DNA from: Haladaptatus paucihalophilus DX253
GTDB taxonomy: Archaea > Halobacteriota > Halobacteria > Halobacteriales > Haladaptataceae
NCBI RefSeq assembly: GCF_000376445.1
Contig: NZ_AQXI01000001.1
Coordinates: 528,962-592,961, forward strand
Length of the DNA: 64,000 bases
Reading direction: 5' to 3'
The notes under the pieces: generated by a model
The model's database searches: none
What the model was told of the DNA's origin: nothing
The model's input: the letters and a program-made list of their open reading frames with translations, nothing else
Shown: in pieces, positions 42,820 to 50,915 of the stretch
Layout: each line of letters begins with the position of its first letter
How positions within the stretch are numbered: the stretch's first letter is position 1
Made by a program: the position numbers and the translations under genes

Positions 42820-44157
42820 GTGGCCGACGTGACCCTCACGTTCGAGAACGGTACGCTCCGCGTCGAAACCGAGCGCGACGTTCCGTTCGCCGACTCCGAC
42901 CCCCGCTCGAAGACGCTCCGAGCGCCCGCTTTCCGCTACGCCGCTATCCGCGACTACTGCGAGGAACGCGGGATTTCGGTGGACGATTCCGTCCTCGACG
43001 CGCCCGATTTACCGCCGTGTTACTCCGCCTACGAACTCCGGGACTACCAGCAGAAGGCGCTCGATTCGTGGGAAGACGCGGACCGACGCGGCGTCCTCGA
43101 ACTGCCGACCGGAAGCGGAAAGACCGTCATCGGCGTCAAAGCCATCGAACGCTGTCAGGCCGCGACCCTCGTCGTCGTCCCGACTATCGACCTGCTCGAA
43201 CAGTGGCGGCGCATCCTCGACACCGAGTTCGACGTTCCCATCGGCCAACTCGGCGGCGGCGAACAGAACGTCGAAGCCCTCACCGTCTCGACGTACGATT
43301 CCGCCTACCTCCGGGCCGACGACATCGGCGACCGGTTCGGTCTCGTGCTCTTCGACGAGGTTCACCACCTCGGCGGCGAGGGCTACCGCGAAATCGCGCG
43401 CCTCCTCGCCGCCCCCGCTAGAATGGGGCTGACGGCGACGTTCGAGCGACCCGACGGTGCCCACGAAGTCGTCAGCGAACTCGTCGGGGAGAAAGTCTTC
43501 GACGTCCACGTGGACGAACTCGCCGGAACCCACCTCGCACCCTACGACGTGAAACGGTTGACCGTCGAACTCACGCCCGAGGAGCGCGAACGATACGAGG
43601 ACGCCCAAGGCGTGTTCACGGACTACCTCGCCAGTTCCTCGATTCGGATGCGGAGCGGCAGCGACTATCAGGAACTCGTCAAGCGCTCGGGGAGCGACCC
43701 GAAGGCACGCGAAGCCCTCCTCGCAAAACAGCGCGCACGCGACATCATGATGAACAGCGAGGGAAAGGTGACGGCCCTCGCGGACATCCTCGACGCCCAC
43801 CGGGACGACAGAATCATCGTATTCACCGCGCACAACGACCTCGTGTACCGCCTTTCGGAGCGCTTTCTCCTCCCGGCTATCACGCACCGAACCTCGACGC
43901 CCGAACGCCGGGACGTTCTCGATAGATTCCGACGCGGGGAGTACTCGCGCGTCATCACCTCGAACGTGCTGGACGAGGGGGTCGACGTTCCCGACGCCAA
44001 CGTCGCCGTCGTCCTCTCCGGGAGCGGGAGCGAACGCGAGTTCACCCAACGCCTCGGCCGAATCCTCCGAGCGAAGGAGGACGGCGGACGCGCACTCCTG
44101 TACGAAGTCGTCACCGAGGAGACGGCGGAAGTCCGCGTCGCAAACCGCCGCCGATAA
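42820..44157 (+). CDS. XPB/Rad25-like superfamily 2 helicase
   Basis: 445 residues from GTG 42820; longer upstream frames overlap DUF2797. An N-terminal DNA-damage-recognition-like region (1-60) precedes the motor: Q-like motif YELRDYQQKALDSW, Walker A LPTGSGKT (about 98-105), DEVHH box (about 178-182), TATF, then RecA2 motifs VFTAHND, SNVLDEGVDVPDANVAV and QRLGRILR. Archaeal XPB opens DNA during nucleotide-excision repair together with the nuclease Bax1, encoded 1.2 kb downstream. Confidence 0.92.
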   Translation: MADVTLTFENGTLRVETERDVPFADSDPRSKTLRAPAFRYAAIRDYCEERGISVDDSVLDAPDLPPCYSAYELRDYQQKALDSWEDADRRGVLELPTGSGKTVIGVKAIERCQAATLVVVPTIDLLEQWRRILDTEFDVPIGQLGGGEQNVEALTVSTYDSAYLRADDIGDRFGLVLFDEVHHLGGEGYREIARLLAAPARMGLTATFERPDGAHEVVSELVGEKVFDVHVDELAGTHLAPYDVKRLTVELTPEERERYEDAQGVFTDYLASSSIRMRSGSDYQELVKRSGSDPKAREALLAKQRARDIMMNSEGKVTALADILDAHRDDRIIVFTAHNDLVYRLSERFLLPAITHRTSTPERRDVLDRFRRGEYSRVITSNVLDEGVDVPDANVAVVLSGSGSEREFTQRLGRILRAKEDGGRALLYEVVTEETAEVRVANRRR

Positions 44158-44245
44158 TTTTCCTGTCGTCCACCGATAGCGACTCACTCGGCCAACAGTC
44201 GAGCGCTGACCCTAACCGTCGAGGACTGTCTTTCGTCCGCTCCAG

Positions 44246-44270
44246 ATAGTATGCTCTGTTTCTATACTAT
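44246..44270. promoter_or_regulatory. Inverted repeat ATAGTAT-N11-ATACTAT
   Basis: A perfect 7-base palindromic pair (44246-44252 and 44264-44270); the half site ATAGTAT recurs at 44291-44297 and GTAGTAT at 44302-44308. It sits in an AT-rich gap before the 44413 gene and may be an operator. Protein unknown. Confidence 0.4.
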
Positions 44271-44334
44271 ACATTATCTCTATGGTTTTGATAGTATTTT
44301 GGTAGTATTCAATATTCCGATGCACTTTCACTCA

Positions 44335-44386
44335 AACGGGGACGACCCCACTTCCTCTGACATGGCTCTCAGGGGTCGTCCCCGTT
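44335..44386 (+). promoter_or_regulatory. Perfect 15-base-pair hairpin in the leader of the 44413 gene
   Basis: Arm AACGGGGACGACCCC (44335-44349) is fully complementary to 44372-44386 with a 22-base loop. It ends 26 bases before the ATG. Such a stem would be very stable in RNA and could attenuate, terminate or occlude translation. There is no poly-T behind it, which speaks against a simple terminator. Confidence 0.75.
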
Positions 44387-44412
44387 CGACGATTCCGCTA
44401 TGGAGGCCGATG

Positions 44413-44934
44413 ATGACCGACGTATCCACCACCTCGACCGAGGAGTACGAGCTACTGACCGCGAAACAGAAGGAGCGACACGGCAACACCGAGACCGCGA
44501 CGGTGCAAGACGTCCGCGTGAGCCGAGCACAAGTCAGTCTCACGCTCGCCTTCGACTGGACGGCCGACGAGACCCGACTCGTCTACGATTTGGACGACGC
44601 CCGCGACGTGCGCAAACTCGAAGCGCTGACCGACGAACGCGGCTTCGAGTTCGCACAGGTCGGCCACCTCGACGGCCTCACGGTATCCGTCCGGTACACG
44701 AGTCAGGGCTGGGTTCCGACCACTCACCTCCCCTACACGGAGAGCGAAGGCTCCATCGCCGAGACGTTCCGAACGGAACTCGAACTGTTCGGACGGGAAC
44801 TCGCGCGAACGCCCGGTTTCCTTCGCCGATTCGTCACGTGGACCAACTCGCTCTCCACGAAACAGGTCATCATCGGCGTCATCATCATCAAAAAACTGCT
44901 GGTGGTCGCTGTCCTCGTCGGACTGGTGCTGTAA
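44413..44934 (+). CDS. Tail-anchored protein of unknown function
   Basis: 173 residues from ATG 44413 (ATG 44410 also in frame). Soluble N-terminal domain with STTSTEEYELLTAKQKERHGNTETATVQDVRVS and GFEFAQVGHLDGLTVSVRYTS, then one C-terminal membrane helix VIIGVIIIKKLLVVAVLVGLVL (about 150-171). Sits between XPB and Bax1 with a strong hairpin upstream. Family not recognised. Confidence 0.7.
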   Translation: MTDVSTTSTEEYELLTAKQKERHGNTETATVQDVRVSRAQVSLTLAFDWTADETRLVYDLDDARDVRKLEALTDERGFEFAQVGHLDGLTVSVRYTSQGWVPTTHLPYTESEGSIAETFRTELELFGRELARTPGFLRRFVTWTNSLSTKQVIIGVIIIKKLLVVAVLVGLVL

Positions 44935-45321
44935 TTATTTTAGATTGATGCTGATCGAGGTGCTGCTCGCCTCGCTGTATTTCTCGTACGTCACCTCGAA
45001 CGGGACCTCTACGTCTTTCGTTTCCTTTCCGGGAACCGTCACCGTCGGGTTCATTTCGTGTACCACGTCGTTGAGGTCGGCCGTCACCTCGAGTTCCGCG
45101 GACTCCTCGCTGTCCCCGTGATTTTGAATCGTGACGACGACCACGAGCTTGCCGTCGTCGCCTTTCTTCGGTCGAATCTTGAGGCTTTCCAAGTTCCCCG
45201 CTCGACTCCTATCACCGTCGTCTTGGTTACCGCCGCGACCGCCGAGAATGGCCGCACAGCCACCGGTAGAGGCGAGAGCAGCAACGAGGCCGAACTGTTG
45301 GAGGGCGTCTCGTCTTCGCAT
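44935..45321 (-). CDS. Tat-type lipoprotein with CARDB/FxLYD-like beta domain
   Basis: 128 residues. Leader MRRRDALQQFGLVAALASTGGCA has twin arginines and a lipobox ending in Cys22. The mature part is an acidic linker and one beta sandwich (LKIRPKKGDDGKLVVVVTIQNHGDSEESAELEVTADL, VTVPGKETKDVEVPFEV), a common extracellular binding fold in haloarchaea. Convergent with the 44413 gene (adjacent stops) and divergent from Bax1. Confidence 0.85.
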   Translation of the reverse strand: MRRRDALQQFGLVAALASTGGCAAILGGRGGNQDDGDRSRAGNLESLKIRPKKGDDGKLVVVVTIQNHGDSEESAELEVTADLNDVVHEMNPTVTVPGKETKDVEVPFEVTYEKYSEASSTSISINLK

Positions 45322-45399
45322 ACTCCATACAGATTGGAGCGGTTGGAATGAATCTTCTCATTCAGACGCCTTTTGTACACCGGACGTGTATTTTCGGCC

Positions 45400-46911
45400 G
45401 TGCTTACCAAAGACCTGCTCCGGGTGTCCCGCGCCGGGGGAGGCTATCATCCGCGGTTCGCCGGTCGTGAACAGCGACCGCTCGCCGCACGCATCCTCGG
45501 CACGTATCAGGGGCACGTCGGCGAACCGTACGGTCAACTTCGGTCCGCGCTTTCGGACCTCGAAACCGACGCGCCCGACTTCAAACTCGTTCGCGGGTTC
45601 GCCAAACTCCTGGACCGGGAAGCGACGTTCGAGACGTCGGCGGTCGTGCCCCCCGAACGCGCCCGAAGCGTCGCCTTCGAAGCGGCCGAAGCCGTGAACG
45701 TGGTCACCGAGGAGGAGCGGGAAACCGCACTCCGACGTGCGGCAGAGCGCCTCGGTTCGACGCCGGACGACGTGGCCGATTCGTTGTACGCCGACCTCGA
45801 AGAGCGCCAACTGCTGGTCGCGTTCGACTCCCGCTGGGACCCGGACGAACTCGTCTCCCAGTACAACCTGTCGCTCGCCCAAACCGCGCTGTTCGACGCG
45901 ACGGAACTCCGGGTACGAAGTTCGGACCCCCGGGCGCTCGTTTCGGCCGTCAAACGGCTTCGATTGATGTACGAAATCCACGAGACGGACGCCGGACGTG
46001 AAGTCGTCGTCACCGGCCCGGACGCGCTCTTTCGCTCGACGCGGCGCTACGGGACGCGGTTCGCCCGACTACTCCGAACCGTCGTCAAAGCCGAGGACTG
46101 GCGACTCACGGCGACCATCGACGACCGCGGAACCGAACGCCAACTGGTGCTCACCGACGACGACCCGGTTCGACCGCCGGGGACGGAACCCATCGCGGAC
46201 GTATCGTTCGACAGCGAGGTGGAACGGGAGTTCGCCACCCGGTTCGAGGCGCTCGATTTGGACTGGGACCTCGTGCGCGAACCCGAACCGCTGGCGGCCG
46301 GTGCGCGAGTGATGATTCCCGACTTCGCCTTCGACTACCGACACGCCGACTTCCGGGTGTTCTTCGAAATCATGGGCTTCTGGACGCCCGAGTACGTCGA
46401 AAAGAAGCTCTCGCAACTGGACGCCGTGGACGACGTGCAACTGCTCGTCGCGGTGGACGAGAGCCTCGGCGTCGGCGAGGAGATAGCCGCCCGCGACCAC
46501 CGCGCGATTCCGTACTCCGGGTCGATTCGTCTCAAGGACGTCCGCGACGCGCTCCGCCGATACGAGGACGAACTGGTCGCGGAAAGCGCCGCGGCGCTCC
46601 CCGACGAACTCGTCCCGGACGCGGACGTGATTTCGCTCGCCGACCTCGCCACGGCGCACGGCGTGAGTGAGGACGCGTTGGAGGACGCGACGTTTCCGGA
46701 CCATCGACGCGTCGGGAGAACGCTAGTACGTCCCGCCGTGCTCGCCGACCTCGACGCGGAAATCGAGGACGGGATGGCCTACTCGACGGCGAAATCCGTC
46801 CTCGAAGACCGCGGAATCGAAGACGACAGCGCGCTCCTCTCCGAACTCGGTTACGCCGTCGAGTGGGAGGGTTTGAGCGGCGGCGTGATTCGAACACGGG
46901 CCGAAGAATAG
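45400..46911 (+). CDS. Bax1 nuclease (DUF790), XPB partner
   Basis: 503 residues from GTG 45400. Archaeal Bax1 binds XPB and cuts at the bubble edge in repair. A long N-terminal helicase-interaction region (LLRVSRAGGGYHPRF..., 1-250) precedes a PD-(D/E)XK nuclease core: VMIPDFAFDYRHADFRVFFEIMGFWTPEYVEKKLSQL (about 302-338) with Asp, Glu and Lys in register. The C-terminus has a small helix-turn-helix-like end. Partner gene XPB lies upstream on the same strand, separated by two unrelated genes, which is unusual. Confidence 0.9.
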   Translation: MLTKDLLRVSRAGGGYHPRFAGREQRPLAARILGTYQGHVGEPYGQLRSALSDLETDAPDFKLVRGFAKLLDREATFETSAVVPPERARSVAFEAAEAVNVVTEEERETALRRAAERLGSTPDDVADSLYADLEERQLLVAFDSRWDPDELVSQYNLSLAQTALFDATELRVRSSDPRALVSAVKRLRLMYEIHETDAGREVVVTGPDALFRSTRRYGTRFARLLRTVVKAEDWRLTATIDDRGTERQLVLTDDDPVRPPGTEPIADVSFDSEVEREFATRFEALDLDWDLVREPEPLAAGARVMIPDFAFDYRHADFRVFFEIMGFWTPEYVEKKLSQLDAVDDVQLLVAVDESLGVGEEIAARDHRAIPYSGSIRLKDVRDALRRYEDELVAESAAALPDELVPDADVISLADLATAHGVSEDALEDATFPDHRRVGRTLVRPAVLADLDAEIEDGMAYSTAKSVLEDRGIEDDSALLSELGYAVEWEGLSGGVIRTRAEE

Positions 46912-46925
46912 AACGTTCGCCCGTT

Positions 46926-47459
46926 TCAGAGGTCACGCTGTCGTCCGCCGGGAACGAGCGACTGGAGTTCGCCGTGAAGGAACAGTCCGACGCCGAGCGG
47001 TTCGATTTCGCCGGCGATTTCGTGCGCGGCGATGAGGTATCCCCAGTCGCCGTCCCACTCGATTTCTTGGTCCTCGCCGCGGGCGAAGCGACGGGCCTGC
47101 TCGCCGTCGAGTTCGACGACGTTCTTCGTCGCGCGCCGACCGAACCGCTGTGCCGCGTTCGTCGTCGGCTTCCAGTGTCGCTGTCGCGTGCGCAGGAACG
47201 TCATCCCGAGCGCTTCGATGTGGACGGGCGACTCCAAATCGCCGTCGAGTATCCAGATTTTACCTTTCCCCTTCTCCCAAAAGGAGGCTTCCTCGAACGT
47301 CTCCGGCGGAATTCCGAACCGGTCGTCCCACCAGTCGAGGACTTCCTCCCTGCTCGCGCGTCCCGACACCTCTCGGTCTTCCTCGGTGGCCGGGAGGCGG
47401 TCGAACCGCTGGCCGTCGTTCGTCGCCAGTTCCGTCCCGTCGTCTCCGTTTTCGCTCAT
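46926..47459 (-). CDS. PUA-like companion of the RNA methyltransferase
   Basis: 177 residues. After a charged N-terminus comes SREEVLDWWDDRFGIPPETFEEASFWEKGKGKIWILDGD and EALGMTFLRTRQRHWKPTTNAAQRFGRRATKNVVELDGEQARRFARGEDQEI, a layout like the NIP7/PUA modules of NSUN-type enzymes. ATG overlaps the methyltransferase stop (ATGA), so the pair probably forms a split methyltransferase in which this part binds RNA. Confidence 0.8.
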   Translation of the reverse strand: MSENGDDGTELATNDGQRFDRLPATEEDREVSGRASREEVLDWWDDRFGIPPETFEEASFWEKGKGKIWILDGDLESPVHIEALGMTFLRTRQRHWKPTTNAAQRFGRRATKNVVELDGEQARRFARGEDQEIEWDGDWGYLIAAHEIAGEIEPLGVGLFLHGELQSLVPGGRQRDL

Positions 47460-48361
47460 TGGCCCACCTCCAGTTTCGCGCAGAAGAATCCGCCCGTGTC
47501 GTTGTGGTGCGGATAGAATCGTTTCGCCTTCCGGATGCTCTCGTCGAACTCGTCGCCGTGCCACTCCGTGAGGCCGGGTTCGGACCGCAGGCCGATGTCG
47601 TACTCGACCAGTCGGCAGTCCTCGCGCGCGAGAACGTAATCCAGAACCGCCTCGTTCTCTTCGGGCGCGAACGTGCAGGTGGAGTACACCACGGTTCCGC
47701 CTTCCCGCGTGGCCTGCACCGCGCGGCGAAGGATGCCCTTCTGGACGCCCGCGACGCCCTCGATGTGGTCCAATCCCCAATCGTCCAGCGCGGTCGGATT
47801 CTTTCGAACCGTCCCCTCACAGGAACACGGTACGTCCACCAGCGCCGCGTCGAACGCGGAGAGGCCGAACGGCTTGAGCGAGAAGTTCCGGGCGTCCTGA
47901 TTCGTCACCGCGGCGCAGGTGACGCCGAGCCGTTCGGTGTTGAACCGGAGCGCCGACAGGCGACCGAGGTTGCTGTCGTTCGCCACGACGAGTCCCGTAT
48001 CGTCCATCAGCGCGGCGAGTTGCGTCGTCTTGCTTCCCGGCGCGGCACAGGAATCGAGCACGCGCTCGCCCGGTTCCGGGTCGAGGACGAACGCCGGAAT
48101 CGAAGAGACCTCTTCCTGTCCGTGCGTCCAGCCGTGAAACGAGGGCCACGTGTTGCCGGGTTTCCCCTCGATTTCCAGTACGTTCTCGTTCCACTCGCGC
48201 GGCGTCCACTCCACGTTTTCCTCGTCGAACGCCCGTGTCGCCTGCTCTCGGGTCGCTTTGATGCGGTTTACTCGTACGACCGAGGGTAGCGGACGCTCAC
48301 ACGCCGCGCGAAACGCCTCGAAATCGTCGAGTATCGGTTCGTAGCGCTCCAGTGGGTCCAT
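47456..48361 (-). CDS. RsmB/NSUN-family RNA cytosine-C5 methyltransferase
   Basis: 301 residues. SAM motif VLDSCAAPGSKTTQLAALM (about 98-116), motif IV VDVPCSCEGTVRKNP with the Pro-Cys pair, and motif VI VVYSTCTFAPEENE with the nucleophilic Cys: both catalytic cysteines of m5C enzymes are present. Target (rRNA or tRNA) cannot be decided. Coupled to the PUA-like gene by an ATGA overlap; divergent from the PAC2 gene. Confidence 0.93.
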   Translation of the reverse strand: MDPLERYEPILDDFEAFRAACERPLPSVVRVNRIKATREQATRAFDEENVEWTPREWNENVLEIEGKPGNTWPSFHGWTHGQEEVSSIPAFVLDPEPGERVLDSCAAPGSKTTQLAALMDDTGLVVANDSNLGRLSALRFNTERLGVTCAAVTNQDARNFSLKPFGLSAFDAALVDVPCSCEGTVRKNPTALDDWGLDHIEGVAGVQKGILRRAVQATREGGTVVYSTCTFAPEENEAVLDYVLAREDCRLVEYDIGLRSEPGLTEWHGDEFDESIRKAKRFYPHHNDTGGFFCAKLEVGQ

Positions 48362-48455
48362 TGCTCGCCTATGCGGGCGAGAGGTGTTTGTGGGTTTCGA
48401 AGCCGCCGTCGCTCCCGTCCTCGTTTTTAAGGTGAATCCACCCGAATGGACCGGT

Positions 48456-49202
48456 ATGACGAACATCGCCGTGGTCGCGGACGACATCGAACTCGACGCA
48501 CCGACGCTGGTCGAAGGGCTCCCCGGACTGGGGTTGGTCGGTAAAATCGCCACCGACCACCTCATCGAGCAGTTCGACATGACCTACTACGCGGCGGTGG
48601 ACTGCGAGGGAATCCCTCAAATCGCCGTATACGAGGGCGGCGACCGGGACCTGCTCCCGCCGGTTCGGTTCTACGCCGACGAGGAACGGGACCTGCTCGC
48701 GTTGCGAAGTGACGTTCCGATTTCGTCCGAGGCCGCGCCCCAGTTCGCGCGGTGTGTCACCTCGTGGGTCGATTCGCACGACGCGACCCCGCTCTACCTG
48801 AGCGGCCTTCCACACCAGAAACAGGCCGGTGAGGTCCCCGAACTCTACGGCACCGCGACCGGCGACTTCGGACAGTTGCTCGACGAGCACGACATCGGCT
48901 CCCCGTCCGAAACCGGCGCTATCAGCGGCCCGACCGGTGCGCTCCTCCACCGCGCCAGTAGGAGCGGCGTCGGCGCTATCGGCCTCATCGTCGAGTCCGA
49001 CCCCAGGTTCCCCGACCCCGAGGCGGCCCGCATCCTCCTCAAGGACGCCATCGACCCCATCGCCGGAATCGACGTGAACACGGACGAGTTGGTCGAGAGC
49101 GCCGAGGAAATCCGCGAACAGAAAGAGCAGTTCGCCCAGCGGATGCAGGAAACCGAAGAAGCCGAGAGTTCGCAGGCAAAGCCGCTCAGGATGTTCCAAT
49201 GA
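48456..49202 (+). CDS. PAC2-family proteasome-assembly chaperone homologue
   Basis: 248 residues from ATG 48456. The family lead-in DIELDAPTLVEGLPGLGLVGKIATDHLIEQFDM (about 8-40) and the middle GPTGALLHRASRSGVGAIGLIVES are typical of archaeal PAC2 (PF09754). A C-terminal coiled segment (EIREQKEQFAQRMQETEEAE) follows. A TTTTTAAGG element lies about 30 bases upstream. Its stop codon lies in the outer arm of a long hairpin. Confidence 0.93.
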   Translation: MTNIAVVADDIELDAPTLVEGLPGLGLVGKIATDHLIEQFDMTYYAAVDCEGIPQIAVYEGGDRDLLPPVRFYADEERDLLALRSDVPISSEAAPQFARCVTSWVDSHDATPLYLSGLPHQKQAGEVPELYGTATGDFGQLLDEHDIGSPSETGAISGPTGALLHRASRSGVGAIGLIVESDPRFPDPEAARILLKDAIDPIAGIDVNTDELVESAEEIREQKEQFAQRMQETEEAESSQAKPLRMFQ

Positions 49203-49279
49203 ACCTTTTACGACGGTCAGATGTCAACGGTCGCGTGCCGTAGCGCGCGACCGCTGACTGCTTCCCTGTAAAAGGTTCA
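49200..49279 (+). terminator. Three-tier hairpin behind the PAC2 gene
   Basis: Outer stem TGAACCTTTTAC (49200-49211) pairs with 49268-49279; middle stem GTCAG/CTGAC (49216-49220, 49254-49258); inner stem CGGTCGCG/CGCGACCG (49228-49235, 49246-49253). All arms are perfect. It contains the PAC2 stop codon and may end or protect the transcript. Confidence 0.6.
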
Positions 49280-49541
49280 TCAAAAGCAGCAGAAGACGTT
49301 CCTGCTCGCTTCACTCCGCGGGCTGCGACTTCCTGGCCTTCGTTCGCTCCGCTCACGAAGACACTCCTCGCTCGCTTCGCGTTGCTCCGCTCGCTCGTCG
49401 GCCCGGAAAATCTCCGATTTTCCGGAGAGAGTGCTAGCAACCAGTGGTTGTGTCGATTGCTGACTTCTGGTGATTGTGTCAACTGCAACAGTCCACATCG
49501 AAGCCATCGCCTTTTTCCATTCCAACCGCTTTTCCCCACTC
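49280..49541. repeat. Gene-free stretch with a run of small hairpins
   Basis: No gene is seen. Hairpins include CTTCGT/ACGAAG (49338-49343, 49355-49360, loop TCGCTCCGCTC) and CCGGAAAATC/GATTTTCCGG (49403-49412, 49416-49425, 3-base loop). The GCTCGCTTC and CTCCGCTC words resemble, in reverse complement, the loop words GTGAGCGAGC of the array behind tRNA-Leu. Confidence 0.55.
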
Positions 49542-49691
49542 ATGAGCGATACGGACGACGTAGATTTGGACCAGTTCTTCCGCGACGTGGACAAGGTGTA
49601 CAGCGAGTACGACAACGGCTACATGGACGCGGATGCCGCGCTGTCGGTCATCGACGACCATCTCGAAGCGCTCCGCGCACAGGTCAAGTAA
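49542..49691 (+). CDS. 49-residue acidic helical protein
   Basis: MSDTDDVDLDQFFRDVDKVYSEYDNGYMDADAALSVIDDHLEALRAQVK: two acidic amphipathic helices, no cysteines. ATG 49542; an upstream in-frame ATG at 49470 is less likely. Ends 44 bases before the aminotransferase start, so probably expressed with or near it. Function unknown. Confidence 0.65.
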   Translation: MSDTDDVDLDQFFRDVDKVYSEYDNGYMDADAALSVIDDHLEALRAQVK

Positions 49692-49735
49692 CCGAAGCGA
49701 AGAATTATCCTCCCCCGTTACGTGGTCTCCGGCGT

Positions 49736-50857
49736 ATGACCGGCTTTTCGGACAGGGTTGAGCACGTATCGATAAGCGGCATTCGGAAGGTGTTCGAGGC
49801 GGCGGGCGAGGACGCTATCAATCTCGGACTCGGGCAACCGGACTTCCCGACACCGGACCACGCTCGGGAGGCGGCGCTCGAAGCCATCGAATCGGGGGCG
49901 ACGGACGCCTACACGTCGAACAAGGGGATTTCCCAACTTCGTGAGGCCATCAGCGCGAAACACGAACGGGACAACGACCTCGTGGTCCCGCCGGAGAACA
50001 TCATCGCCACGGCGGGCGGGAGCGAGGCGCTCCACATCGCCCTCGAAGCGCACGTCGGCGCGGGCGAGGAGGTCATCTTCCCCGACCCCGGTTTCGTCGC
50101 CTACGACGCCCTGACGCACATCGCTGGCGGAACGCCGAAACCGGTCCCGCTCCGCGAGGACTTGACCCTCAACCCCGCGACGGTCGAGGAGAACATCACC
50201 GACGACACCGCGGCCTTCGTCGTCAACAGCCCCGGCAACCCGACCGGCGCGGTGTCGAGCGAGGAGGACATGCGTGAGTTCGCCCGCATCGCGGACGAAC
50301 ACGACGTGCTCTGCATCTCGGACGAGGTGTACGAACACATAGTCTTCGAGGGCGAGCACTACTCGCCGATGCAGTTCGCCGAGACGGACAACGTGGTCGT
50401 GGTCAACGCCTGCTCGAAGACCTACTCGATGACCGGGTGGCGACTCGGCTGGGTCGCCGGAAGCGAGCGCCGAATCGAGCGCATGCTTCGCGTCCACCAG
50501 TACGTGCAGGCCTGTGCGAGCGCCCCGGCGCAGTTCGCGGCGTTGGGCGCGCTCACCGGCCCACAGGACCCCGTGGACGAGATGGTCGCCGCCTTCGAGG
50601 AGCGCCGCGACGTACTCCTCGACGGGTTGTCCGACATCGGCCTCGAAACGCCGACGCCGCAAGGTGCGTTCTACGCCATGCCGAAAGTCCCCGAGGGATT
50701 CGTGGACGAGGTGCTCGACCGCGGCGCGGTCATCGTCCCCGGCGAAGCCTTCGGCGAGCACGGCGAGGGCTACGCTCGAATCTCCTACGCGACGAACGTC
50801 GAGGAACTCGAAGCCGCGCTCGAAATCATGGGCGAGGCGGCGGACGCTATTCGCTGA
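49736..50857 (+). CDS. PLP-dependent class I aminotransferase (AspC-like)
   Basis: 373 residues from ATG 49736. Motifs: INLGLGQPDFPTPDH (about 22-36), NSPGNPTGAV for the phosphate/ring contacts, ISDEVYEHIVFEG, and SKTYSMTGWRLGW with the PLP-binding Lys (about 226-238). The Arg that binds the alpha-carboxylate is in the C-terminal GEGYARISYA. Amino-acid specificity (aspartate or aromatic) is not readable. Confidence 0.95.
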   Translation: MTGFSDRVEHVSISGIRKVFEAAGEDAINLGLGQPDFPTPDHAREAALEAIESGATDAYTSNKGISQLREAISAKHERDNDLVVPPENIIATAGGSEALHIALEAHVGAGEEVIFPDPGFVAYDALTHIAGGTPKPVPLREDLTLNPATVEENITDDTAAFVVNSPGNPTGAVSSEEDMREFARIADEHDVLCISDEVYEHIVFEGEHYSPMQFAETDNVVVVNACSKTYSMTGWRLGWVAGSERRIERMLRVHQYVQACASAPAQFAALGALTGPQDPVDEMVAAFEERRDVLLDGLSDIGLETPTPQGAFYAMPKVPEGFVDEVLDRGAVIVPGEAFGEHGEGYARISYATNVEELEAALEIMGEAADAIR

Positions 50858-50915
50858 ATTTTCCGATTTCTCCCGGCCTGAGACTTTATCATCGCGGGCG
50901 TTGTGAATCGATTCG

